A program made the translations under genes and the position numbers. Positions 37,334 to 49,200 of a DNA stretch of 64,000 bases are shown here, one piece after another. The notes beneath the pieces are model-generated. The model was given only the letters and a program-made list of their open reading frames with translations, did not search any database and had not been told where the DNA came from. The first letter of the stretch is position 1. Every line of letters starts with the position of its first letter. The stretch comes from Mallotus nudiflorus (lineage: Eukaryota > Streptophyta > Magnoliopsida > Malpighiales > Euphorbiaceae), in the NCBI GenBank assembly GCA_947683625.1, contig CANTUR010000793.1, positions 1,860,001 to 1,924,000 of the forward strand, given 5' to 3'.

Positions 37334-40207
37334 AAAAGCATCATCATCTTCTTCCCTCACCCCCCGACGCTGAGCCTCCCCTTCCCTCATCGTCCATTTT
37401 CCCTCCGTTCAAAGTGCCTCTCGGAGTGCCGCCTCATCCTCCAGTTGCTCTGCCACCTCCTATCGTCTTCTCTAGCGTTGTCTATACCTGTGGAAGCCGG
37501 AATTGCCGAGAACCAATCTTCCTCCGTTCACCGACTTTCTAGCCACCAAATCCGGTGTTTCCAGTGCCGTTGAACTTCATAGACTCCATAGAAGTCGATT
37601 ACAAGCTTCTTATAACTTGAAAAACTCGATTTGGTAAGGTTTTGTGCTTGATTCCATTTTCGGCCATTTATGTTTCTCAATTTTTTTGAACTTCAATCTT
37701 TGAGATTCAAGCTTAATTCCTTCACAAAATATGCTTCCCTTAGTTTAATCTACACTCTGAAATTTTTGTGGAGTTTTTGGAATTTATTTTGATTTTTGTG
37801 AATTTTTTATTATTTTATTATTATTTTCTAATTTTCGTAAATTAATTAAATAAATTGTGAAATTATGATTTTTAGTGTTTATGATGGTTTAAATTAATTT
37901 TAGAATTTAATTTATAATTTTTGTGTAATTAATATAATTTTATTTAGTTTATGTGAATTTTGGAAATATAGGTTATATATGTATTTTGTTAAAATTAATT
38001 GGTTAATTGAGTATAATTGTTGATTTTATTAAATTACTTGTTGAGAAAATAATTTTAGAGTAATTATATAATTTTTTATTGAATTTTTGAGTAATTATAG
38101 TATATTATGTGAATTTTTATATACTAGGGGTAATTTGGTAGTAATTTTAGTTATATATTAAGTTAATTTTTTTAATAATTATTTGAGGTATAAAAATGAT
38201 TTTTATAAATTATTTACTATTTTTAACTAATTAAAACTATTTTTCAAAAATTATTTTCAAATATATATATATAATATACTATTTTTGTAAATAAATGGGT
38301 TTTCAATAATTTTTAGTATGTTTTTGGACTAATTAAGTAATTTGGATTTATAAAATGAATTTCTATTAATATTTGTGAAATTATCGAGAATTATCGGTTT
38401 TTAATAATATTAGATTAATATTTGGGTTTTTAAGTAAATATCAGTGAAATAATATTTTAAGTGTTTAAATATTTAATTTACTATATTTTGGTGTCAAAAG
38501 GGTATTTATGGAATTTTAATATATTTTGTGTATTTTATTGTAAATTGAGACTATCGGTTGGTAGAATTTGTAGTTTGGAATTCCGACTGAAAGTGTGTGA
38601 ATGTTTTGTGAAATCTATTCAAAGTGTGTTTTCTTACAGGACCAGCTCTACTTTTTAAGTAGAGAGATGTCTGTTTTACAGAGGAGATTTTGCTAAATTT
38701 TCGGAAGATTCTCGTAAAACGTGACATTGGTCAAATTCTTATTCTTTGTCTATGTCTAGAATTCTAGATCGAGTTTCTAAAATTAAGTTAGATTTATTCT
38801 AATTTTGTGTTATTTATTTATTTGTTAGTTGCGCCGAGACAGAGGCCTAGTGGACCAGGCCCATCGGACCCGTTTCGTGGAGCATATAACTGTGAGTTAT
38901 TATAATATATATGCATTGTTTAGGGTGCATGTTTTAGAATTCTATATTTTAAATATAAACTTTGCATAATTGCCTATTTGAATATTTAAGTATGTTTTAG
39001 GTATACTTTTATTATATTTTTGGTATATTGTAAAATAAATGCATGTTTTCCTTTTCAATTAATATGGCTTGTTTTTAAATATATTATTGGTTTAATTTAA
39101 TGTATTTCATGATTTATTTGAGTTGATTATACGTATATATCCTGAAATATACTTAGTTTATTTTAGATATATTTATGGTATATATATGGTATATTTGTTT
39201 ATTTTAAATATCACTATGCATCATTATTTTCTTGAATGTATGTTTTATATTAAAATAAAGGATATCGATAGAACGTGCTTCCTAGTGGGCAGCACTAGGA
39301 CCGAGAACGTACCGGTACAACAGTAGATTTTAGGTTAAATTACTAATCTATTTGTGGATTATGACTTGTTGATTGATTTGATTGATATGAGATGTGAATG
39401 AGAGTGTGATTGCTAGAGCTCGGTTGACCAAGTGTCTTGGGGCCAATCACACTAATAGTCAGACTGCTAGAGCTCGGTTGATTGAGCGTCTCGGGGTCAG
39501 TCTACTGTCCAATTAGACTAAGTGAATTATTTGGAACTAAGTGGGCCTGTATTGCTTAAGTGAGTTCTATTGATATTTGAGATTGCAAAAATATAGGGTT
39601 CTATTTGATCCTTCATAAACCGATGGTTTTCATTATAAAATGATTTTTATTGCATCTGTGTGTATTTGCCTGTATATATATTTATTATATATACTATTGA
39701 GAGTCTGCATTTGACATTTAGTTATGCATGTATATATATTATAATAATTTACTCAGTGAGGTCTGACTCCCCTCTGTTGATATTTTTCAGGAGAGTCCTC
39801 ATCTTTAGACCTCAACAGTAGATCTGTCCGCCGAATTTCTTTCGCTCCAACTTTATTATGTAAATCGCTTACTTGAGTTTTATTTTATACTCTAGACATT
39901 GCAGTAGTAGTTGTACTTGAATTTGTTGTGAGTTGTATTTATTATTATAATTGTATGAGATTTTAAATTTAGAGTGTTACTCTGAAATATTTGTACTTAA
40001 AGATTTTATTATATATGAGATGCGATTTATGTTATTAAAGGAAGTGTGAAATTATTTTATGTTTGAGATTTAATTTTCGCTACTCAAATATTTTATTTAA
40101 TTTTCTTATATTGCATGCTTTTATTTTAAAAGCTTGCTACGGGTTTCGGATTCGAAAGAATTCCCATTCCCTAACACCGGTTATGGCCCCTATTTTAGGT
40201 CATGACA
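37027..40207 (+). mobile_element. Solo LTR of the Tekay-like gypsy family
   Basis: The sequence begins TGTGATAACCCGAG and ends TCATGACA. It is flanked by a perfect 5-bp duplication CAATT (37022-37026 and 40208-40212). It aligns along its length with the LTRs at 42820-46040 and 51056-54298 but is clearly diverged. No internal region is present, so it arose by LTR-LTR recombination. It contains a (TA)n run at 37273-37330 and keeps the exon-like blocks and hairpins described in the findings. Confidence 0.93.
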
Positions 40208-40212
40208 CAATT

Positions 40213-42814
40213 AGTGTATTAGAGTCACATAGAGAGGAAGCATTTATAATTAACTAAAAGACATGATAGTGTTACTCCATTTACAATAAAAATGGAGTTG
40301 GAAACAACAAATGCTCTAGTTGTTTTAAGTGTCCTTAAGGATCCTCCTCCTCCTTTACAAGAAGAGGACAAATAAATAAAGAAACTTAAAAATAGGAGTA
40401 ATGAAGTGAGTAAAGGGATCAGTACATTGTAGATGGGATCTCCTTTAAAGATAACTAGACAAACTACTAACTAATGAAGGGAGATTACATAAGGCTTCCA
40501 TAGTGACTCATATGGAGATTGAGATTGATATCATAGATGACAATTAATGGGCTAGGAAGGAGAATGGAATCTAATGGTGCTTGGAAAATTCAGCCTATTA
40601 TAAGTTGCCACGTGGCATATTAACCATTGACTAAGATGACATGTCATCACTCTCATTGATGAATTGGGATTCACCAATTTCCATATTGGCATAATGAATA
40701 GAAAGGAGCAAATGACCATATAGGCTAAAGTCACACTAGGAATGCGCTCTGGGCATATGTCCACTATGGTTGACACCACTTTGGCACTTGACAGACCTAC
40801 TCCTTGACATATCCCATTCAAGGTTAGACATGTCCCATTCAAGGTCAAATGCACCCCAGTTTTGATCTAACTACTTTAACACTTTTGACATGCTACAGTA
40901 ACGACCAATATGCAGCCAATCACCATTTGACACCTTATTGACCCTTTAAGGTATGAAAAACACCACTTTTTTTTCTTCATCATCTTCTTCTCCATTTTCT
41001 CTACAACTTCAGTAACTCTAAACACCATTTTGTCACCTTAAATTCATGTTCTTATTACTTCATCCTTATTATCTATTTTGCTGGCCACAATGGCTAATCC
41101 ACTATGCCATTTTTTGACTTGAGCATTATAGGGGTTTAAAGCATCCCAAACCTTAGCTCACCTTGTTTTCCATCCTTGCAACATTCAAAGATCTTAGTTG
41201 GAGCTGAGATAATTTGGGAACCATTAATTGGCGCCGTTTATGGGAAAAAGGGTAATTTTATTACCTAAAATTTATCATTTTTCTCTTAATATTTCTTTTA
41301 TCATATTGTTCTTAATTTACAAGTTAAGAGCTACTGTGTTTATGTTGCTCACCTATTCTTTACATTTTTCCCATTAAAAATCAAAGAAAGAATGAAGTGG
41401 TAGTAGTGATGAAAACTTGAGTATATGTTTTATTGTGTATTGTATGAGGAATATGAAGTTATTATAGTTATTGCTGTCTTCTTATGCTTTTAGGAAGAAT
41501 TTTATGATATTATTAGTGGATTGAGTGCATGTACTAAAATACATAAACCAATGAAAGGTAGAAACTTGAGAATGTGTTTTGGGCAATCCTAAGCTATGAA
41601 AGTGCTAATAAATCTACTAATAGATTTAGTGGAAAAGTAAATTAAAGATAAGGCAAAGAAAGAGTTCATGTTACCGATGCCATTATAGAGAAATATAGTA
41701 TGAAGATATCCAGTGTGGTATAAAGAAGATTGCCTCCTCAAAATGATGAGGAAACGGGTGAAACCAACTCCAAAGCCTAAGTAGACACTCCAAAGTGGAA
41801 TTTCCCAGAAGGGAAAGTCATATCTCACTCTCCATTACATCTGAGTGAGTTAAAGATGGAGTTCAAGCAATTTCTCTATTGAAAACATAAAAGAGCTTAT
41901 TAGAATGGATTTTTCCGGTCAAGCTTGTCAGAATGGACTTTTTAGTCAAACTGGTAAGAGACGAATGTCTAATAAGTAGATAATGTATTAATATGTTCAT
42001 TGCCAGTATGCTTGTAGCATGGGAGATTTTCCATATGGAGACCTCATTTTATAATGCCATTATCATATGAAGAAATACCACCATCATTGTATTGTGCTTA
42101 AAATAGGTACACATCATTATTTCTTTATATTCAAAGTTGGTTATGAAGAAAAATTCATCTTAAATATTTCTCACAAAGAAAGAGAAATTTTCTACTCAAG
42201 AGTCTCTAACTCTCCCCATTGGATCAACATTTCCTCCACTAGGAGTGTTCATTGGAAACACCCACTTGGGTATGATTAACCTCCCTTAAGGGAGAAAAAC
42301 TCTCAAATAAAGAGTGTCTACTTAGAAATGCCCACTTGGGTATCCAATGAGGAAAAACCCTCTTCAGACCATTGTGGACATAACCGGTATGACATTTTCC
42401 TCTCAAGAGGACTAAAAGGAGTTGGGAGCATCCCCTCAAAAGCCAATACAGAAATCCCTAAAAGGCCTTTCACTCCTTACAGGAGAGCAACATAATCGAT
42501 GTAGAAAGCAAAGAGGTAAAGTAGCGAGAGAAAGGTCTAGAGAGAAGAAAGAGAAAAATTTTGCATAGACATGCTACAATTTTACCCTTACTTACTTTCT
42601 AATTCTCTTATTAAATACCAATTAATGAGGGTGAATTTTGTTTGAAAGATTAAATCATTGGAAAATGACTTAATTTATAAGTGAACAAAAACTTCATTCT
42701 TATAAATTTCAAGTATGCAATCTTTGAAGTTGCTTGTGGACCATTTTCGGATTTTTTTTTTGAAAAATTATGTCACAACAGACTCTTGTTACGGTGCAAA
42801 CGTTTGTATCTTTA
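40213..42814. mobile_element. Degraded LTR-retrotransposon debris with an LTR/PBS-like junction
   Basis: No intact ORF. Near 41223 the sequence ACCA is followed by TTAAT and TGGCGCCGTTTATGGGA, the typical look of an LTR end plus primer-binding site in plant Ty3/gypsy elements of the Tat/Athila kind. Two copies of CCCACTTGGGTAT occur at about 42264 and 42343. The last part (about 42500-42780) is homologous to 62068-62340, so it is an older repeat or duplicated segment into which the gypsy element inserted. Confidence 0.4.
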
Positions 42815-42819
42815 CAAAC
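42815..42819 (+). repeat. Target-site duplication CAAAC (left)
   Basis: Identical to 54299-54303 on the other side of the gypsy element. Confidence 0.95.
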
Positions 42820-45800
42820 TGTAATATCCCGTGTTTTTACATGTTTTTATACTGTATCGGGATATGCAGTATTAATAATTTTGAATATGTATATATACGA
42901 TATTTTTATGAGTTGATATGTATTTTAAACCTATTTTAATTACTGTGTTTTATATACAGTGTTTTACGTAAAATTTTCCCGGGACTTGCATTTTCGGGGA
43001 AATTTTCACGTAAACAATGTATTATTAATTATTTTAAAGGTATTTACGGACTTGCATGAACTCATACATATTTTTAAATTATTAAATAAAGTCGGTGTGT
43101 GTATATTTATTTAATTAGGGTTTATTAATTCCCTAATATTTTATTAAGTATTTAATTGTTTTAATTGTTATTTAATTAATTTTATTTGGTATAAATTATT
43201 AAAATATTAATATTTTAATGTGTGTGGTGTATATTTGATGTGTGTAATTTAATATTATTTTAATATATAGTATAAAGTATATATATATACATATATTTGT
43301 CAAAATTACAAAAGTTTGCAAAATTACCATTTTGCCCCCGACTTCATCTTCTTCCTCCCGATTCTCTCTTCCCCATTTTCGGTCGCTGCTGTGCCGTTCC
43401 TTCACCGTGGGTGTGCCGTCCGGTGTGCCACCATCTTCCCCGACCAGTTTCGCCGCCTGTGGAGGCCGTTTCCGGCGTCGGGAGAGTGATTTTGGCCGGA
43501 GAAGCCGAAAATCAACTCACCGTCGATCACGCCGATTCCGGCCATCGTTTTCGACACCGCCAGTCTCTTTCTTCTCCTTGAGCTCCGGTGAGTGTTATTC
43601 TAGCTTTGGTTTGAGCTAAAATGGTCTAGAATTGCTTAGTTTTCGATTTGTCAAATTCGGCCTATTAGGGTTTTCGATTTTTTTCGAATTATTCTTGATT
43701 GATTCATGCTTAATTCCTTTACAAATGTTGTTCCTAGTAGCTTAATCTACATGTATGAATTTTTGTAGAATTTTTGGAGATTGTTTGGATTTTTGGGTAT
43801 TTTTGAATATTTTAATATTATTTTCTAATTTTCGGAAATTAATTATTTAAATTATGAAATTGGAGTTTATGGTTAAATTGGGTGTTGAAATGAATTATAG
43901 GAATTTATTTGGAATTTTTATGAATTTCTAAGTATTTATTTTTAATTATTGAAGTTTAGGTGATTTTGGAAAATTAGGTTAATTGTGTTTTTATATTGAA
44001 TTTAATTGGTTAATTGGGTTTAATTATTAATATTATTGATAAATATGTTGAGAAAATTAATTTTAGATAATTGTATGATTTTTGGTGAATTTTTGAAGTA
44101 ATTTAAGTATATTTATATATATAGGGGTATTTTGGTAATTTTACCCTAAATTGTCTAAAAATGTAATTTAATTGGTTTTAATATTTATTTAAGGTATAAA
44201 AATGATTTCTATAAATATTTAGTATTTTTAACTAATTAAAACTATTTTTCGGGAATTATTTTCAATTATATATATAATATACGGTTTTTCTAATAAAATG
44301 AGTTTTAATCGGTTTTTATAGTGTTTCAAGGTTAATTATGTAATTTTTATTTATAAAATGTATTTCTGTGATTTAAGGATATTTTCGGTATATCTGGAAT
44401 ATCATTCTGTGTTTGTGGACCCCGGTCGGTGGACTGTAGTTTGGAGTCCGACCGTGGGATTTTGATTGTGTTGAGCTCGTTTTTCGAAGTGTGTTTCTTT
44501 GCAGGGTCGGCTCTACTCTTTTGAGTAGAGAGATGTCCGTTTTACAGGGGAGGTTCTGCCGAATTTTCGATAGAATTCTCGTAAAACGTGATATCCAGTC
44601 GAACCCTAATTTTCGATTCCGTATTTTAATACTCTAGACTGAATTCTAGGATTTCTGTTAGGTTTATTCTAATGTCGGTTATTTATTGCTTGATTAGTTG
44701 CGCCGAGACCGAGGGCTAGTGGACCAGGCCCGTCGGACCTGTCTCGTGGAGCGCATTAGGTGAGTTACTATATTATATATATATGCTTAGGATGCATGAT
44801 TTAGAAAATGCATGTTTTATTTTTACTAAATATGCATAAATAATGTGATTTATATTCAAGTATATTTTTGGTATATTTTTGGTATATAATAAATTATATA
44901 CATGTTTTGTTAATAAAATATATTTAAAATGTTTTTAAATATATTTCTAGTTTAATTCATGATTTGATTGAAATTATTTGACGTATATATACTCAAAATA
45001 TACCTGGTTTACTTTTGGTATATTTCCGGTATATATATGGATTATATTGCTATTTCATTTACATTCATGCATTATATATTTTTATGAATGAATGTTTTAT
45101 ATTATTGATGAAGGATATCGATAGAACGTGCTACCTAGTGGGCAGCACTAGGACCGAGTACGTACCGGTACGCCTATAGCTTTAGGCTATATTATTAACT
45201 ATTTGTGGATATTGATTTGATATGATTATTTGATGTGTGAGATGTGGTTTGGGGTGTGATTGCTGGAGCTCGGTTGACCAAGTGTCTCGGGGCCAATCAC
45301 ACTGGCAATTAGACTGCTGGAGCTCGGTTGACTTAGTGTCTCGGGGCCAGTCTACTGTCCATATGGATTAAGTGGATATATTTGGTATAAGTGAGCCTGT
45401 ATGGCCAGAGTGTTGTTTAACACTATTTTCTGAGGTTGCGATATTCTAGGGTTCTATGTGATCCTTCATAAAAGATGATTTTCAGATAAAATATATAAAA
45501 ATGATTTTTCTGCATCTGTATGAATTGCCTGTATATATACATATTAGACATGTATTATTGACTGTATGCATTGTCATTTAGAGTGTATGTATATATATTA
45601 TAGTAATTCACTCAGTGAGGTCTGACTCCCCTTCGTTGAAGGAGAGTCAACTTCCTCAGACCTCAGTAGCAGGTCGATACGCCGGATTTCTTCCGCCCCG
45701 GCTTCTTTATGTAAATTGTCTACTTGAGTCTTATTGATTTTATCTAGACACTGCAGTAGTTGTAAATTAAAGTATTGAATTTTATGTACTTTATTTTAAA

Positions 45801-46040
45801 GAGATGTATTATGTTGAAACTGGATTTGTATTAAATATTATATATATGTGATGAGATGAGTTTTGAAGTAAATCCAGTTGGTATGGATGATATTATGATT
45901 TTTATTTTCCGCTGCATTTATTATATGATTATTATTGTTATGGCATGATTTATTTTATTTTTAGGCTTGCTACGGGTTCCGGATTCGAAAGAATTCCCAT
46001 TCCCTAGCGCCGGTCATGGCCCCTGTTTTGGGTCGTGACA
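42820..46040 (+). repeat. 5' LTR of the gypsy element
   Basis: It begins TGTAATATCCCG and ends GGTCGTGACA. Its first 50 bases form an inverted repeat, TAATATCCCG against CGGGATAT. It has GC-rich blocks at 43320-43587, 44505-44759 and after 45640 separated by AT-rich stretches (see findings on splice-like signals and hairpins). Confidence 0.95.
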
Positions 46041-46044
46041 AAGT

Positions 46045-46056
46045 TGGTATCAGAGC
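46045..46056 (+). promoter_or_regulatory. Primer-binding site for initiator tRNA-Met
   Basis: TGGTATCAGAGC lies 4 bases after the 5' LTR and is exactly complementary to the 3' end of plant initiator tRNA-Met. It would prime minus-strand DNA synthesis. Confidence 0.95.
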
Positions 46057-46254
46057 GAAGTTCGTATCAGAGTGGAGTTCTGTGTCAGGGCTTAGTTATG
46101 TGAGTTATGGCCCTAGTTTTAAAGTTGTGTTTTCTGTTGGACTACTGCAGTGTATTAGGTTCGAGTATGTCTTGATGAGTATTCCTTGCTGTAGTTTTCA
46201 GCGTTATTCCTCCGTTGTCTGTTTTGTTTGAATCTTTCCGTTTGTCTTTTCAGA

Positions 46255-49200
46255 ATGAGGAGGCGAGCGCGTGTCGCTCCACCGGTCGTTGAGGCCGAGG
46301 ATGATGAGTCTTTTCAGGACGAGGTTTTACCTCCTGAGCAGCCAGTTAGACGTAGAGGTCGTGGCAGAGGTAGACCTCGAGGAGCGGCAGGTCGCCGTAG
46401 GCAGAGAGAGTTACAAGACGAGGAGCCTGTTGAGCCTGAGTTTGATATTCCTGTTCCTCCAGTTGTTCAGTCTGTTCAGCCTGCCTATCAGCAGGGTATG
46501 TCTGACCCTGAGGCAGCTTTGTTCTATGCCAGAGTTGGCAGGATTGCTTTTGATGGTACTTCTGATCCTTTAGATTTTCTGCATGCGATTGAGACTAGGA
46601 CTCGGACTGCTCATACCGAGTACCAGCGGATCATGATTGTTGAGTTGTCTGTTGAGGGACCAGCTCTAGATTGGTTTATTCAGATGATCCAGCCTTATAT
46701 GATGACGATGACATGGGCTCAGTTTCGAGAGCGATTCATGAGGAGATTTTATCCAGAGCCTCTTCGTTTGAGCTATCGTCTTCGATTGACCAGTATTTCT
46801 CGTGGAGATCGATCTGTAGAGGAGTATACCCGAGAGTTTCTTCGTCTGGGTAGATATGCTGAGGATCTGATGCGAGATCAGTATTTCACTGTTACTACGT
46901 ATGTTACTGGTTTGGGTTCAGCTTTTGCTGGTATGCCTACAACAGGTCTTACTCTGGAGTCTGTGATTGAGCTAGCTAAGGAGATCGAGCTGAGATTAGT
47001 TAGGCAGGGAGCGATGCCTGATTACTACCAGTTGGGAGTTCAGTCGAGTGGATCGCAGGCTACTCCATATTCGAGTTTTCATGTTGGTTCGAGTAGTCAG
47101 TAGCGAGGTTCGACTCAGCAGAGTCAGAGACAGCAGCAGCGAGTGCATCGGAGCAGTAGACATGGCCGTGGAGGTCAGCGTAGATCGTTTAGATTTGGAT
47201 CAGGTGCTTCGAGCAGCAGCAGTGGTCGTAGTTCTGGATCAGCGGCCAGTGTTTGTCAGATGTGTGGTAGAGTCCATCAGGGACCGTGTTATCTGACACC
47301 ACTGACATGCTTCAGATGCGGACAGACAGGACATTTTGCCAGATCGTGTCCTTATTCTGGGTATCAGCAGCAGCAGATTCCACGATTCCCACAGCAGTCG
47401 ATTGCTAGTGCAGTGCCCGTACCATTTCAGTTACCACCAGCCCAGCATCAGAGTTCTACTCAGTTTGTTCCACAGCAGATTCATGGTAGAGGTACTAGAG
47501 GAGGTGCCAGAGGTGTTGGCCAGACTTCTACCAGTCAACAGGGAGGTCGAGGTCAGGCCAGAGTCTTCCATCTGACTCAGCAGGATGCTCAGGCATCTAA
47601 TGCAGTCGTGGCAGGTATTCTTTCTGTTTGTTACCTGGATGCTTTGGTTTTGTTTGATCCGGGTGCCACGCATTCGTTTGTTTCTCCTATTTTTGCTTCT
47701 AAATCTTGTTGGCAAGCTTCGAGGATGGCTTTTCCTTTGTCTGTTGCCACTCCTCTGAGCGATTCCTTGGACACCGATATTGTTCTTTCTGGTTGTCCAG
47801 TTCTCGTGGGAGATAGAGAATTATCCGCCAATTTGATTTTGTTGGATGTGATGGAGTTTGATGTTATTTTGGGAATGGATTGGTTGTCTCAGCACTTTGC
47901 CGTGATAGATTGCAGGAATAAGGAGGTGATTTTTAGAATTCCTGGTGAAGTAGAATTTAAGTTTGTTGGTGATAGGAGTTCAGCACCTCAGAATCTTATT
48001 TCGGCTATTGCAGCTAGGAAGTTGTTGAGGAAAGGTTGTCAGGGGTATTTGGCATTGGTTAGGGATACGTCAGTGGAGAAGTTGTCACTCACAGATGTTC
48101 CTGTTGCTTGTGAGTTTCCTGATGTTTTTCCCGAGGAGTTGCCAAGTTTACCACCTCACAGAGAGATTGAGTTATGTATTGATGTGGTTCCAGGTATTAC
48201 TCCTATATCTATGCCACCTTATCGTATGGCTCCTGCAGAGTTGAGAGAGTTAAAGGAGCAATTGCAAGAGTTGTTGGAGAAAGGTTTTATCAGACCTAGT
48301 GTTTCTCCTTGGGGTGCACCAGTCTTGTTTGTGAAGAAGAAGGATGGTACCTTGAGACTGTGCATTTGACTATAGAGAGCTGAATAAGGTGACAGTGAAG
48401 AACAAGTATCCTCTCCCGAGGATTGATGATTTATTTGATCAGCTCCAGGGTGCACAATTCTTTTCTAAGGTCGACTTGAGGTCAGGTTATCATCAGCTGC
48501 GGATCAATGAATCCGATATTCCTAAGACAGTGTTCCGCACTCGATATGGCCATTATGAGTTTCTAGTGATGTCTTTTGGTTTGACTAATGCACCAGCAGC
48601 TTTTATGGACCTGATGAACAGAGTATTCAGACCGTATGTGGATCAGTTTGTAGTAGTCTTCATTGATGATATAGTAGTATATTCGAGGAGTATGGAAGAG
48701 CATGTATATCATTTGAGGATTGTACTATAGACACTGAGAGATCATCAGCTTTATGCTAAATTCTCGAAGTGTGATTTCTGGATGGAGAGAGTTTCTTTTC
48801 TTGGACACGTAGTGTGTAAAGAAGGTATTCAGGTTGATCCACAGAAGGTTGAAGCAGTATCTGAATGGCCTAGACCTACTTCTGTTACAGAGATTCGGAG
48901 TTTTCTGGGTTTAGCCGGGTATTATAGGCGGTTTGTGCAGGATTTTTCCAGGATAGCAGCCCCTATGACTCGCTTGACTCAGAAGAATGTTAGATTTGAG
49001 TGGTCATAAGCTTGTGAGAATAGTTTTCAGTTGTTGAAGGAGAAGTTGACCACAGCGCCAGTATTAGCTTTGCCTAATAGTGTGGATAAGTTCACAGTTT
49101 ACTGTGATGCCTCTAGAATTGGTCTTGGTTGTGTGTTGATGCAGAATGGAAGGGTGATAGCCTATGCTTCGAGGCAGTTGAAGAAGCATGAGCAGAACTA

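Noticed and set aside
37241..37573. ORFs starting in a Tyr-Ile repeat
   Set aside because: They are produced by the (TA)n microsatellite inside the solo LTR.
43297..43619. Overlapping ORFs of about 95 residues in the gypsy LTR (again at 51533-51858)
   Set aside because: They lie in the GC-rich LTR leader, two frames are open at once, and they do not survive in the diverged solo LTR; composition explains them.
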